Of a stretch of DNA of 64,000 nucleotides, positions 14,966-24,202 are shown piece after piece; position 1 is the first letter of the stretch; each line of letters opens with the position of its first letter. Source of the stretch: an uncultured Eubacteriales bacterium (GTDB lineage Bacteria; Bacillota; Clostridia; Oscillospirales; CAG-272); assembly GCA_910586545.1 (NCBI GenBank), contig CAJUIQ010000005.1, positions 1 to 64,000 on the forward strand, in the 5' to 3' direction. The notes beneath the pieces were generated by a model, which was given only the letters and a program-made list of their open reading frames with translations, made no database searches and was not told where the DNA came from. Both the position numbers and the translations under genes were made by a program.

Positions 14966-16338
14966 TTACCCAAAGATTACCTTTTATCCCAAATGAGATT
15001 ACAGTACATCTGGGTCCGCCGGACTCGGCAGCTCCAAATGTTACGGTTCCTTTTGTTGATTACATAAAAAACGTAGCGTCCAGCGAGCTATATCCTACCT
15101 GGCCGGAAAATGCTTTGCGTGCCAATATTATTGCACAGGTTACTTTTGCGCTGAATCGTATTTATACAGGGTATTATCGTTCCAGAGGATATGATTTTGA
15201 TATTACCAACTCTACAGGTATAGATCAGGCGTTTGTAGAAAACAGAGATGTATTCGAAAATATCAGCAATTTGGTGGATCAGTTATTTAATGTGTATATT
15301 AAACGCGAGGGAAGTGTTGAGCCTATTTTTGCCTTGTATTGTGACGGGATACGAGTTCAGTGCGACGGTCTCAGTCAATGGGGAACGGTAGACCTTGCGG
15401 AGCAAGGGTATACCCCTTTTGAAATTCTACAGTACTATTACGGAGACGATATTAACCTGAATTTCAATACGCCTACCCAGGATATACAAGAAACCTTCCC
15501 CGGCCGGGTTCTCAGAATTGGTTCTATTGGTAATGCGGTAAATGTTGCGGAGACATGGTTGAACCGCATTTCCAAAAATTATCCGGCTATTCCCAAAATA
15601 ACGGAGCTTGGCGGTGTTTATACGGAACAGACTGCTGAAGCCGTGCGCACGTTCCAGCGGATTTTTTCTCTTCCCCAAACCGGGGAGATTGATGAGGCGA
15701 CTTGGTACGCTCTGCAGCGCATCAACGCCGCCGTGAAACGCTTGTCAGACCTGGATTCGGAGGGGGTTTCTATTGAAGAGGTAACCGATTTGTTCCCAAC
15801 TCAGATTGGATTGGGGGCAACAGGAGAAGCCGTGCGGCTTATACAGTATTATTTGAATTTTGTTGCGTATTACAACAATCGGGTTCCGTCAGTCAATTTC
15901 AATGGAATTTATGACAATCAGACAGAACAGGCCGTGAGAGCTTTTCAGGCGGAATATGGACTTCCTGTTACCGGCGTGGTAGATATTTATACCCTTAGTA
16001 TGCTGTATGATATGTATCGTACTTTCAGAGACAGCATTCCTATCGGATATTTTGAAGAAGGCCCTGCTCCATATCCTGGATTTCCTATTGGGCTTGGGGA
16101 AACAGGGAATGAAGTGCGGTATTTGCAGGAATATCTTAACTTTATTTCCAACACATACACCCAAATTCCAAAGCTTACCGTGGATGGTATATTCGGACCA
16201 GCCACGGAAACAGCGGTACTGGCGTATCAGAATATATTTGGATTGGAGCCCACAGGCATTGCAGATATTGTAACATATACATCAATTGTAAAGACGTTCC
16301 GCACCTTGCGGGAAGGACAACAGACAAGCGCCGGATAG
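14962..16338 (+). CDS. SleC-like protein: SpoIID-type domain plus three peptidoglycan-binding domains
   Basis: 458 aa. Residues about 30-170 (CDGLSQWGTVDLAEQGYTPFEILQYYYG) resemble the SpoIID/SleC lytic transglycosylase fold with its SQWG...G...IL..YYG signature. Three PG_binding_1 modules follow, each with the G-x(n)-VR-x-LQ-x-YLN ... G-x-(Y/F)-x(n)-T..AV..FQ...GL..TG..D pattern (about 175-250, 275-350, 370-450). No signal peptide, as expected for a protein made inside the mother cell or forespore. It overlaps the preceding gene (ATGA). Likely acts on spore cortex during germination or maturation; catalytic competence cannot be judged by eye. Confidence 0.8.
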   Translation: MITQRLPFIPNEITVHLGPPDSAAPNVTVPFVDYIKNVASSELYPTWPENALRANIIAQVTFALNRIYTGYYRSRGYDFDITNSTGIDQAFVENRDVFENISNLVDQLFNVYIKREGSVEPIFALYCDGIRVQCDGLSQWGTVDLAEQGYTPFEILQYYYGDDINLNFNTPTQDIQETFPGRVLRIGSIGNAVNVAETWLNRISKNYPAIPKITELGGVYTEQTAEAVRTFQRIFSLPQTGEIDEATWYALQRINAAVKRLSDLDSEGVSIEEVTDLFPTQIGLGATGEAVRLIQYYLNFVAYYNNRVPSVNFNGIYDNQTEQAVRAFQAEYGLPVTGVVDIYTLSMLYDMYRTFRDSIPIGYFEEGPAPYPGFPIGLGETGNEVRYLQEYLNFISNTYTQIPKLTVDGIFGPATETAVLAYQNIFGLEPTGIADIVTYTSIVKTFRTLREGQQTSAG

Positions 16339-16374
16339 GTAATGGCGGCGCATAAAGAGAGAGGCGAAATAGAA

Positions 16375-16914
16375 ATGGCTTATATTGATATAAATAACGA
16401 CGAAGAGCGTATTCGTCAAATGCAGAATTATCTCAGAAGGCTGTCCCGCTGGACAGGTGATCTGGCGCTATATGTAAGAGAAGACGGTGTATATGGGGCT
16501 AATACAAAAAGCGCGGTGCAGCGTTTCCAGCAGACACAGGGGATTTTACCTACAGGAGAGGCAGACCGCGCTACTTGGGAGGCGCTTTGTGCCGCACATG
16601 ATAAACAAAAGGAATATTATGAGGACAGCAGATCTATTCGTCCATTTCAAGGAGGACCCGGGGATCAGATTGAAATGGGAGAACGCAGCAATTTGGTGTG
16701 CATTTTGAAAATCATGCTCAACGAAATAAAATTGTTTTACGACTGTTATGCCTATTTGCCTTTGAATCACAAGTATGATCAAGCAACTGCAGGCGCTGTT
16801 ATGGAATTTCAGCGGGTGGTCGGATTGGAGCCTACCGGTATCGTAGATAAGCGTACCTGGAACCGACTGGCAGAGGAATATGATTTAGCTGTGAAGGAAG
16901 GCGGCGCACAGTAA
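16375..16914 (+). CDS. Protein with two peptidoglycan-binding domains
   Basis: 179 aa, no signal peptide. Two PG_binding_1-like modules: MQNYLRRLSRWTGD ... DGVYGANTKSAVQRFQQTQGILPTG and LKIMLNEIKLFYD ... YDQATAGAVMEFQRVVGLEPTG. ATG 16375 has GAGAGG about 10 nt upstream; the ATG at 16342 lacks one. Lies 36 bp after the SleC-like gene and before a terminator, so it closes the operon. Probably a spore cortex-binding partner. Confidence 0.8.
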   Translation: MAYIDINNDEERIRQMQNYLRRLSRWTGDLALYVREDGVYGANTKSAVQRFQQTQGILPTGEADRATWEALCAAHDKQKEYYEDSRSIRPFQGGPGDQIEMGERSNLVCILKIMLNEIKLFYDCYAYLPLNHKYDQATAGAVMEFQRVVGLEPTGIVDKRTWNRLAEEYDLAVKEGGAQ

Positions 16915-16943
16915 AAGAGGGCGCGTACGCGCCCTCTTTTTTG
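16913..16943 (+). terminator. Terminator of the spore-protein operon
   Basis: 28-bp perfect palindrome centred on GGGCGCGTACGCGCCC with A-run and T-run. Confidence 0.9.
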
Positions 16944-16962
16944 ATAATCCTTTTTCGAAATC

Positions 16963-16991
16963 TTGCTTTTTTATATACGGTTTGTTATAAT
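16963..16991 (+). promoter_or_regulatory. Promoter of aspS
   Basis: TTGCTT (16963-16968), 17-bp spacer, TATAAT (16986-16991), 45 bp before the start codon. Confidence 0.82.
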
Positions 16992-17036
16992 GTTACATTA
17001 TAGATATGCTAAGCAATTTCGGAAAGGGATTATATT

Positions 17037-18827
17037 ATGGAAACATTTGAAAAAAACGACAAGCGAACGCATTACTGCGGTACCTTGTCCGCTGCAAACG
17101 CAGGTGAACATGTCTGTGTGCTAGGCTGGTGCCAGCGTCAGAGAGACTTGGGCGGACTGATTTTTATCGATCTGCGGGACCGAACGGGAATCGTGCAGCT
17201 TGCCTTTGATGAAAATACAGATAAAGTCGTTTTTGATAAAGCCTTTTCTGCACGTTCGGAATTTGTGCTGTGCGCGAAGGGCGTTGTCCGGCCCAGAGGA
17301 GAGGGCGCTGTCAATGATCAGCTTGCTACCGGACAAATTGAAATCGCAGTGGAAGATTTGAAAGTGTTGTCAGACGCCAAAACGCCGCCTTTTCCGATTG
17401 TGGAAAATAGCACTACTAACAGCGAAACGCGCATGCTCTACCGCTTTTTAGATTTGCGCCGGCCTGATATGCAATATAATATCATGGCCCGTAGTAGAAT
17501 CAGCGGCATTGCCCGGCAGTATTTCGCGGAAAACGGTTTTATAGATATCGAAACGCCAACCCTGATAAAGCCGACTCCGGAAGGCGCTAGAGACTATTTG
17601 GTACCTTCCAGAGTACATCCCGGATGTTTTTACGCGCTGCCCCAATCGCCCCAGTTGTACAAGCAAATGTTGATGTACGCTGGGTTTGATCGATATTTTC
17701 AGATTGCACGCTGCTATCGGGATGAGGATCTCCGTGCAGACCGGCAGCCGGAGTTTACACAGATAGATTTGGAAATGTCCTTTGCGGATGAAGAGGATAT
17801 CATTCGTCTAAACGAAGGCTTTTTAAAACGTGTCTTTCAGGACTTTATGCAGCTTCCTCTGGAAACACCTTTTCCCAGAATCACTTATGCAGAGGCGATG
17901 CGCCGCTTTGGAAGCGATAAACCGGATACCCGGTTTGGCATGGAACTATGTGATTTGTCCCATGTGGTAAAGGATTGCGGATTTTCTGTTTTTGCCGATT
18001 GTGTGAAAAACGGCGGAAGCGTGCGCGGTATCAACGTGCCCGGCGGGGCGTCTATGTCCAGAAAGGAAATAGATTCTCTGACAGAATTTGTAAAGACTTA
18101 CGGTGCGAAGGGACTTGCCTGGTACAAAAACGCCTCGACGCCGTCGTCCTCTTTTGCAAAATTTTTGAGCGAAGAAGAAACAAACTCGATTTTACATACT
18201 ATCGGTGCTGGCGCAGGAGATCTGGTGCTGATCGTAGCTGCAAAGGACAAAGTGGTGTTTGATTCTTTAGGAGCGCTTCGCTGCGAGATTGCAAAGCGTC
18301 TTAGTATGATCGAAAAAGGCCGGTACGATTTTCTCTGGGTTACTGAATTTCCTTTATTTGAATATGATGAAGAAGACGGCAGATACTATTCCAAACACCA
18401 TCCTTTTACTATGCCTATGGAAGAAGATATGGAGAAACTTACATCGGATCCCGGCGCTGTTCGTTCCCGCGCATATGATATAGTGCTTAATGGTACGGAA
18501 CTGGGCGGAGGTTCTGTCCGTGTACATACTGTGGAGCGGCAGAAGCAGATGTTTGCGGCGCTTGGCATTTCTGAAAAGGAGGCGGAGGAGAAGTTCGGAT
18601 TCCTTCTTCGCGCGCTTCATTACGGTATCCCGCCTCATTTGGGACTGGCCTTTGGATTGGACCGTTTAGTGGCGCTGCTTTTGGGCACGGAGGATATCCG
18701 TGAAGTAATCGCGTTCCCAAAGGTGCAAAATGCATCGGAACCAATGTCCGGATGCCCAAGTGCGCCTGATGATGCGGCGTTAGAAGAGCTTTCCCTGCAG
18801 ATTTGTACTGAAATGGAAAACATATGA
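17037..18827 (+). CDS. aspS: Aspartyl-tRNA synthetase
   Basis: Class II synthetase charging tRNA-Asp (tRNA-Asn too if the strain uses the amidotransferase route; not decidable here). 596 aa, bacterial type. Order: OB-fold anticodon domain (1-110, LGWCQRQRDLGGLIFIDLRDR), catalytic core with motif 2 (ARCYRDEDLRADRQPEFTQ), bacterial GAD insertion (about 280-420), and motif 3 (GLAFGLDRLVALLLG) near 540. GAAAGGGAT Shine-Dalgarno. Single gene with its own promoter. Confidence 0.97.
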   Translation: METFEKNDKRTHYCGTLSAANAGEHVCVLGWCQRQRDLGGLIFIDLRDRTGIVQLAFDENTDKVVFDKAFSARSEFVLCAKGVVRPRGEGAVNDQLATGQIEIAVEDLKVLSDAKTPPFPIVENSTTNSETRMLYRFLDLRRPDMQYNIMARSRISGIARQYFAENGFIDIETPTLIKPTPEGARDYLVPSRVHPGCFYALPQSPQLYKQMLMYAGFDRYFQIARCYRDEDLRADRQPEFTQIDLEMSFADEEDIIRLNEGFLKRVFQDFMQLPLETPFPRITYAEAMRRFGSDKPDTRFGMELCDLSHVVKDCGFSVFADCVKNGGSVRGINVPGGASMSRKEIDSLTEFVKTYGAKGLAWYKNASTPSSSFAKFLSEEETNSILHTIGAGAGDLVLIVAAKDKVVFDSLGALRCEIAKRLSMIEKGRYDFLWVTEFPLFEYDEEDGRYYSKHHPFTMPMEEDMEKLTSDPGAVRSRAYDIVLNGTELGGGSVRVHTVERQKQMFAALGISEKEAEEKFGFLLRALHYGIPPHLGLAFGLDRLVALLLGTEDIREVIAFPKVQNASEPMSGCPSAPDDAALEELSLQICTEMENI

Positions 18828-18920
18828 AATTAGGCAAATAAAAATGCAGGAAATTATTTCCTCACATTTGCTGGTTTATGAATGTAATGAAAAAAACTTC
18901 AAAAAAAGCACCAAAATATA

Positions 18921-18957
18921 TTGAATTTTTTGACTGACCATGGTATAATTCTACCAT
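18921..18957 (+). promoter_or_regulatory. Promoter of the CBM9-dockerin gene with overlapping palindrome
   Basis: TTGAAT (18921-18926), 17-bp spacer, TATAAT (18944-18949). A perfect inverted repeat ATGGTA-TAATTC-TACCAT (18940-18957) is centred on the -10 box, an operator-like arrangement. Confidence 0.7.
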
Positions 18958-19011
18958 ACAGGAACAGTTATTAAATTTTGTTGTTCCGATTATTATTAGG
19001 AGGATTAGAAA

Positions 19012-21660
19012 ATGAGAAGATCTTTATCTCTCGTTTTAGTAGCGGCAATGCTGCTGTCTATGGTGATTTTCACTATTCCCAGTGCATCCGCGGCTACAGA
19101 AAAGCCTAAGCTTGACTGGGGCAATGCTTATGCCACAGCGTATCGCTTCGGCGGAGAAGTATATTATTATGAAGTTACCGGGGCAGGTAGCTATGCTGAT
19201 GCTAAACCTTCCAGTGACGGCGAGCTGGTTAACGATGAAATTAGTCCTTCAACAGATGATGTAATTAAGTTGGACGGCGCAATTGATGAAGGAGAATGGG
19301 GCAAGCCCGCTCTTTCCATTAGCTCTGAATATGCTTCTCAGTTTAGTGGTAAGAACGGTCAGAAAAATGTGAATATTGATTCTCCTTCCAAGGAAAATAC
19401 ATATTTCCAAACAAACTTTAAGCATGCTCAGCTTAAGAATCTTACTTTTGACCCTCTGCAGTTTGACGCGTATTTCCTGTGGGATGATGACTATTTCTAC
19501 ATGGCTGTAGACGTTTTGGACTTGGACGGCCATATTAACTCAAAGGATTCATCAAAAACGGAAGGCGCATGGAACGGCGATGCTGTTCAGTTCAGACTGG
19601 ACCCGGACGGCCCGAACTCCATTAAAGATGGTGAAGGCTATGACGGAAAGCTCAATCCCTTCCCTTGGAAACGTATGAAGTATAATTGGCAGGATACCTA
19701 TTCTGAATTTCCAAACTTTATCATCTCTCTTACGCAGGATATAAAAACGCAAAAGGTATTTGTAGAGCGTTGGGATGCTGCTAAACGCTACAATGTTGTG
19801 GAAGTTCCCCCGGCTAAACCAGGAGACGAGGTGACCTATACAGGTTCTGAGTCGGATGTTTCACAAGGTGTAGGCGAGTATGGATGGGGTCCTGTATATG
19901 CTTCTGTAACAACAGTAGAGGATCCTGATTATGATGCTGAACTTTGGTTCCGGACCCGCACGCAGTATGAAATCGCGATTCCGTGGGAATACATGGACAG
20001 CGCTAAGGAGATTATTGAATCCGGAGAATATTTTGAACCGGAAGTCGGTATGCAGCTTGGTATGTCTTTGGCGTTGATGAACGGACAGTTTAGTGTTGGC
20101 GGCGACTATGACTCCGATTTGGAATGGGGTAATGGTGTAACGAGAGATGCAAGCTACCATCACTACGAAGTTGCCGGCGGCTCTAACTGTTTGGTACTGG
20201 ATGGTACAGATTTCAGAGATGCAGACATCTGCACCCATGAAACTTTTAAAGCTCCTACCTGTGAAAATGGATACAAGTGTACAAATTGTGGATACGAAAA
20301 AGGTCATAGTCTTGGCCACGTATACGAATACTCTGAAGCAGCGCTTCCTACGGCTGATACTGTGGGTGGCATGACAGGTACTTGTACAAGACCTGGCTGC
20401 GGATATATTGTTAAGAAGTTTATTCCTAAGACACAATATGAAAAGATTGGCTCCTTTACCGAAGACCAAACGAATTTGAAAGCGCTGCCGGATTACTTTG
20501 ATGTTTCTGATACAGAAGAAGGAGAAACCGGCTGGAACAAACTGTGGGCATATGCAGATGGTTCTTTATACAAGGATGAAAACGGCAAGACAAGAGGTTC
20601 TTACGAAGTTTGGAACGGTCAGGCTGTGTCTAACTTGACACAGTTGAACTTTACAGGTACGGCTTTCTGGGAAGACGAGGCCGACGACATGCTGTCCTGG
20701 AGCTATTCTATGGATGTAAACCTGCAGGGCTACAGCTTCCCGAAAGCGGACGATCCTCAGGATGCCAATACCAACAATATGGTAGGCGAAAGTGGATATA
20801 CTTCTGGTATCTATATGTGTTATGGCGGAAATGAAAAGAACGGTTATTATGGCGGTCTTTGCTATATTCCTGACGAGGATCAGTACTATTTTGCAATTTT
20901 CCGCGGAAACCGTACGGAATCTACAAAGGTTCATTCCACAGAGCAGATGGAAAAATGGGCAATTGCCTATAATAAAGTTGACAAGGCCACTGCTGAAGAA
21001 CTTATTTCCTTTAATGAATGGCACACCCTGAAAGTCGTTTATGATGATATCACCCAGTCCTCCTTTGTATTTTGGGATGGTGAACTGATGGTATCTGCAT
21101 TTACTGAACTTAGAAAGCATGTCAGAAACGATAATAAGAACGCTCCGGTTATGAGAACATTTGACGTTCAGTTCTATGCAAAGAACATTGAAGTTGAACG
21201 TCTGCGGAGTGAAGATCCTATTCCTGACTGGAACAATAAGCCGGAAGAACCCGGCCCTGGTGGAGATTACACAGTAACGATCAATGGCCAGGAGTCGAAT
21301 TATTCTGCTGGAGATCAGGTAACCATTAAGGCAGACGCTTTCTATGTAAAAGATAAGCTGGGTTATCGTTTCGCAACTTGGAGCGGTGATGTAGACGCAC
21401 TTGCTGATGCAACCCAAAATGAAACTACTTTTACAATGCCTGCAAAGAATGTTACAATTACTGCAGAATATATTTTGATTGGCGATACGAATGGTGATGG
21501 AGTACTTGCTCCCGCCGATGCTCTTCTAGTTGCCAGAATGGCAGCAGGAAATATGCCGATGGCATCTGCCGGCGATATTAACGGCGACGGCGATGTAACT
21601 TCTGCGGATGTTATTCTCATGAAACGCTATCTCGTAGATAGTTATATTCCTACAAAATAA
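19012..21660 (+). CDS. Secreted CBM9-like protein with C-terminal dockerin
   Basis: 882 aa, signal peptide 1-27. Residues about 85-410 hold a carbohydrate-binding CBM9/DOMON-like domain (KLDGAIDEGEW, FDAYFLWDDDYFYMAVDV, GDAVQFRLDP). Residues about 405-450 carry Cys-x2-Cys pairs (CTHETFKAPTCENGYKCTNC), a repeat also found in the scaffoldin at 57470. Residues about 460-745 look like a LamG-type jelly roll. Then come a B-repeat-like segment (YTVTINGQESNYSAGDQVTI, ATWSGD) and, from 824 to the end, a type I dockerin: two Ca loops DTNGDGVLAPADA and DINGDGDVTSADV. No catalytic motif seen; probably a substrate-binding or bridging component. AGGAGG lies 8 nt upstream. Monocistronic. Confidence 0.88.
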   Translation: MRRSLSLVLVAAMLLSMVIFTIPSASAATEKPKLDWGNAYATAYRFGGEVYYYEVTGAGSYADAKPSSDGELVNDEISPSTDDVIKLDGAIDEGEWGKPALSISSEYASQFSGKNGQKNVNIDSPSKENTYFQTNFKHAQLKNLTFDPLQFDAYFLWDDDYFYMAVDVLDLDGHINSKDSSKTEGAWNGDAVQFRLDPDGPNSIKDGEGYDGKLNPFPWKRMKYNWQDTYSEFPNFIISLTQDIKTQKVFVERWDAAKRYNVVEVPPAKPGDEVTYTGSESDVSQGVGEYGWGPVYASVTTVEDPDYDAELWFRTRTQYEIAIPWEYMDSAKEIIESGEYFEPEVGMQLGMSLALMNGQFSVGGDYDSDLEWGNGVTRDASYHHYEVAGGSNCLVLDGTDFRDADICTHETFKAPTCENGYKCTNCGYEKGHSLGHVYEYSEAALPTADTVGGMTGTCTRPGCGYIVKKFIPKTQYEKIGSFTEDQTNLKALPDYFDVSDTEEGETGWNKLWAYADGSLYKDENGKTRGSYEVWNGQAVSNLTQLNFTGTAFWEDEADDMLSWSYSMDVNLQGYSFPKADDPQDANTNNMVGESGYTSGIYMCYGGNEKNGYYGGLCYIPDEDQYYFAIFRGNRTESTKVHSTEQMEKWAIAYNKVDKATAEELISFNEWHTLKVVYDDITQSSFVFWDGELMVSAFTELRKHVRNDNKNAPVMRTFDVQFYAKNIEVERLRSEDPIPDWNNKPEEPGPGGDYTVTINGQESNYSAGDQVTIKADAFYVKDKLGYRFATWSGDVDALADATQNETTFTMPAKNVTITAEYILIGDTNGDGVLAPADALLVARMAAGNMPMASAGDINGDGDVTSADVILMKRYLVDSYIPTK

Positions 21661-21672
21661 GTTTTGCAAACG

Positions 21673-21709
21673 AAAAAAGTTCCCACAGAATTTTTGTGGG
21701 AACTTTTTT
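21673..21709. terminator. Bidirectional terminator, CBM9-dockerin gene and spoVAE
   Basis: AAAAAAGTTCCCACA paired with TGTGGGAACTTTTTT; serves both convergent transcripts. Confidence 0.9.
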
Positions 21710-21710
21710 A

Positions 21711-22079
21711 TTATCGTTTTCGTTTGTCGCGAAAGCAAATTGCAGCAAGTAAACCAAAGATCAGCGCAGCGGCAATGCCTGCGGCAGCGGCGCTGATTCC
21801 ACCGGTAAGCGCTCCCATAAGGCCATTCTTATCTACTTCTTCTCGAATCCCTTTTGCAATCAAATATCCAAATCCGGTGAGCGGTGTAGACGCACCTGCC
21901 CCCGCAAAATCAATAAGATATTTATAAATTCCACATCCGCCTAAAATTACACCGGCAACTACATATGATACTAGAATTCGGGCAGGCGTCAGTTTCGTTT
22001 TATCAATCAGGATTTGTGCGATAACACATAGAAGTCCCCCTACCAGGAAGGCCCAAATATATGGTAGTATAATATCCAT
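21711..22079 (-). CDS. spoVAE: Stage V sporulation protein AE
   Basis: 122-aa membrane protein of the SpoVA channel that moves dipicolinic acid into the forespore and out at germination. Sequence PYIWAFLVGGLLCVIAQILID, then GAGASTPLTGFGYLIAKG and GALTGGISAAAAGIAAAL is typical. ATG 22079 has AAAGGAG upstream; longer in-frame starts run into spoVAD and are rejected. Last gene of spoVAC-AD-AE. Confidence 0.93.
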   Translation of the reverse strand: MDIILPYIWAFLVGGLLCVIAQILIDKTKLTPARILVSYVVAGVILGGCGIYKYLIDFAGAGASTPLTGFGYLIAKGIREEVDKNGLMGALTGGISAAAAGIAAALIFGLLAAICFRDKRKR

Positions 22080-22090
22080 TATTTTCTCCT

Positions 22091-23125
22091 TTACAGTATA
22101 TCTGACGAGATATGAACCAAATGCGCAATTCCAGGAATAGAAGCACCCTGCTGAATTGCGGTAGGATTCATTAACGCTCCAGTTCCGATAAATAGCATAT
22201 TTGCAACCTGTCCTGTGCGAATCCCTCGCAAGGCCTGTGCTGCCAACACAACAGCGCTGCATCCACATCCGCTGCCGCCTGCATGCTTGTCCTGCCCGGC
22301 CCGATCATAAATAATCAATCCGCCGTCGCAGTGTACGGCAGATATGTCCAATCCCTCCGCCGCTGTTAAGTCACATAAGATTCGGCTGCCTTCAAATCCT
22401 AAGTCTCCAGTCATGATAATATCAAAGTCTCCAGGATGACTGGACGATTCTTTGAAATAGCGTAAAAGTGTATCGGCGGCTGCTGGAGCCATTGCGGCGC
22501 CCATATTATTTGCGTCTGTGATGCCTGCATCAATGGATTTTCCAATGCATACATCAGAGATTATAGGAACCGGACTACCATTGTAGGATGTATTGACAAA
22601 ATCTTCCTTGTTATTGGAAAGAATAAATGCGCCCGATCCAGTAACAGTCCATTGTGCTGTCGGCGCCCGCTGTCCTCCATATTCCAGCGGATATCGAAAT
22701 TGCCGCTCCGCCGATGCGTTATGAGAGGATGAGACGGCAGCGCACCGGTTCATATGAGAGGAACAAAGGAGCGAAGATAATAGCAGTGCTTCGGCAGCTG
22801 TAGAACATGCGCCGAATAGCCCTAAAAAAGGAGCGTCAAAGTTAACTAGACCGTAGCAGGAGCCGGCACATTGATTAAGGAGATCACCTGCTAATACTGC
22901 TTCTAGGTCGCTGTCCTTTTTTACAGCGTAGTTGAGAGCGCGGGAAAGGGCTAGCCTCTGCATCTCGCTTTCAGATTTCTCCCAGGTATCGCATCCGAAG
23001 GTATCGTCAGCATCCCCTACTATATCGAAGTATTCCCCAAGCGGCCCTTTTTTTTCATGCTGACCCACTACTGTTGCAGAGGATAAGATATAAACTGGTT
23101 TTGGTATTTGAATAATATTTCCCAT
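22091..23125 (-). CDS. spoVAD: Stage V sporulation protein AD
   Basis: 344-aa thiolase-fold soluble component that binds dipicolinic acid on the SpoVA complex. Motifs LGEYFDIVGDADDTFGCDTWEKSE, FGACSTAAEALLL and SSSHNASAERQFRYPLEYG are diagnostic. Lies between spoVAC and spoVAE with short gaps, the canonical core trio seen in Clostridia. Confidence 0.95.
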   Translation of the reverse strand: MGNIIQIPKPVYILSSATVVGQHEKKGPLGEYFDIVGDADDTFGCDTWEKSESEMQRLALSRALNYAVKKDSDLEAVLAGDLLNQCAGSCYGLVNFDAPFLGLFGACSTAAEALLLSSLLCSSHMNRCAAVSSSHNASAERQFRYPLEYGGQRAPTAQWTVTGSGAFILSNNKEDFVNTSYNGSPVPIISDVCIGKSIDAGITDANNMGAAMAPAAADTLLRYFKESSSHPGDFDIIMTGDLGFEGSRILCDLTAAEGLDISAVHCDGGLIIYDRAGQDKHAGGSGCGCSAVVLAAQALRGIRTGQVANMLFIGTGALMNPTAIQQGASIPGIAHLVHISSDIL

Positions 23126-23153
23126 TTTTTCTCCTATTGCAGAATTGCGTCAA

Positions 23154-23597
23154 TTATAGAATCAATGTTATGATATAATATATCACACCATAAATAGCGC
23201 CGGCAGTAATGCCATACAAAATTACAGGGCCGGCGATGGTGAAGATTTTTGCACCTACGCCTAAAATAAATCCCTCTCCTTTGGCGTCTAAGGCAGACGA
23301 GGCTACAGCGTTGGAAAATCCGGTAATAGGAACGAGCGTTCCCGCACCGGCATGTTTGGCGATTCGGTCAAATACGCCGATTCCGGTTAGAAGCGCCGCG
23401 ATGAAAATTAACGTAACAGAAACCAGTGTAGCGGCATCTTTTTCCGTTAGAAACATCATATAAAGATTCTTTAGTCCTTGGGCGATCACACAGATAAAAC
23501 CGCCATATAAAAACGCATTGATACAGTTTTTTGCGCAGGGCGACTTTTGGGCTCTGGCGTCGGCATATTTTTGATAGGACTTTTTATCAATTTGCAT
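23154..23597 (-). CDS. spoVAC: Stage V sporulation protein AC
   Basis: 147-aa polytopic membrane protein, the mechanosensitive channel part of SpoVA. Motifs NAFLYGGFICVIAQGL, GAGTLVPITGFSNAVASSALD and EGFILGVGAKIFTIAGPVI match the family. First gene of the trio; a weak sigma-G-like GAATG box lies upstream but its -10 partner is poor, so forespore control is expected from family knowledge rather than shown. Confidence 0.94.
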   Translation of the reverse strand: MQIDKKSYQKYADARAQKSPCAKNCINAFLYGGFICVIAQGLKNLYMMFLTEKDAATLVSVTLIFIAALLTGIGVFDRIAKHAGAGTLVPITGFSNAVASSALDAKGEGFILGVGAKIFTIAGPVILYGITAGAIYGVIYYIITLIL

Positions 23598-23682
23598 AAG
23601 CTATGCTTCCTTTCAAATGAGCTGTTATGAAATAGTATTTTCCAATGTGGGCACTTTTAACCGTATGGTCATGAATATTTCA

Positions 23683-23711
23683 TTGACATTCATTTTTTAC
23701 TTGTGTATAAT
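23683..23711 (+). promoter_or_regulatory. Promoter of the zinc-ribbon coiled-coil gene
   Basis: Consensus TTGACA (23683-23688), 17-bp spacer, TATAAT (23706-23711). Confidence 0.88.
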
Positions 23712-23784
23712 GGACGTATAGATCAAAGTGGCAGTATCGCTGTTTTGATTGATTTTGTTAAGAAAGGCATGGAGGATATTTATA

Positions 23785-24189
23785 ATGGCACTTTGGGAGG
23801 ATATTGCAAAAAGCGCAAAGGATGCGGCTGCATATACTGTGAAGAAAACAGAGGAGCTGACGTCTATTGCAAAAATTAAAATGTCTATTCGTGGTGAAGA
23901 AAACAATCTGGATAAGTGCTTTTCTGAAATCGGCAGCTTGTACTATGCGTATCAGCGGCAAGGGGAGGATCATACGTCTGAAATTGCGGCTCTTTTAATG
24001 GAGGCAGATCAGGTGCGGGAAAAAATCAAATGCCTGCGTGATTCTTTGGCTAAACTGCAGAAAAGTGTGATTTGTCCGGGCTGCAGCGCACAGGTGACCA
24101 CAGAATATGATTTCTGCCCGCTGTGCGGCGCAAAACTGAAGAATGCTGCCGCGGCGGAGGAAGAAAAAGACACAGAAACCGAAACTTGA
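23785..24189 (+). CDS. Coiled-coil protein with C-terminal zinc ribbon
   Basis: 134 aa. A helical N-terminal part (MALWEDIAKSAKDAAAYTVKKTEEL) rich in Lys/Glu is followed by a helical region with heptad character and a CPGCSAQVTTEYDFCPLCG zinc ribbon (about residues 95-115), then an acidic tail. Common uncharacterised cytoplasmic family in Clostridia. ATG 23785 has GGAGG 9 nt upstream. Followed by an inverted repeat and the valS T-box. Function unknown. Confidence 0.75.
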   Translation: MALWEDIAKSAKDAAAYTVKKTEELTSIAKIKMSIRGEENNLDKCFSEIGSLYYAYQRQGEDHTSEIAALLMEADQVREKIKCLRDSLAKLQKSVICPGCSAQVTTEYDFCPLCGAKLKNAAAAEEEKDTETET

Positions 24190-24202
24190 GTTGATGGAAA
24201 AT

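Noticed and set aside
22080..22268. N-terminal extension of spoVAE into spoVAD
   Set aside because: The internal ATG at 22079 has AAAGGAG and gives the family length; the extension is out of keeping with the family.
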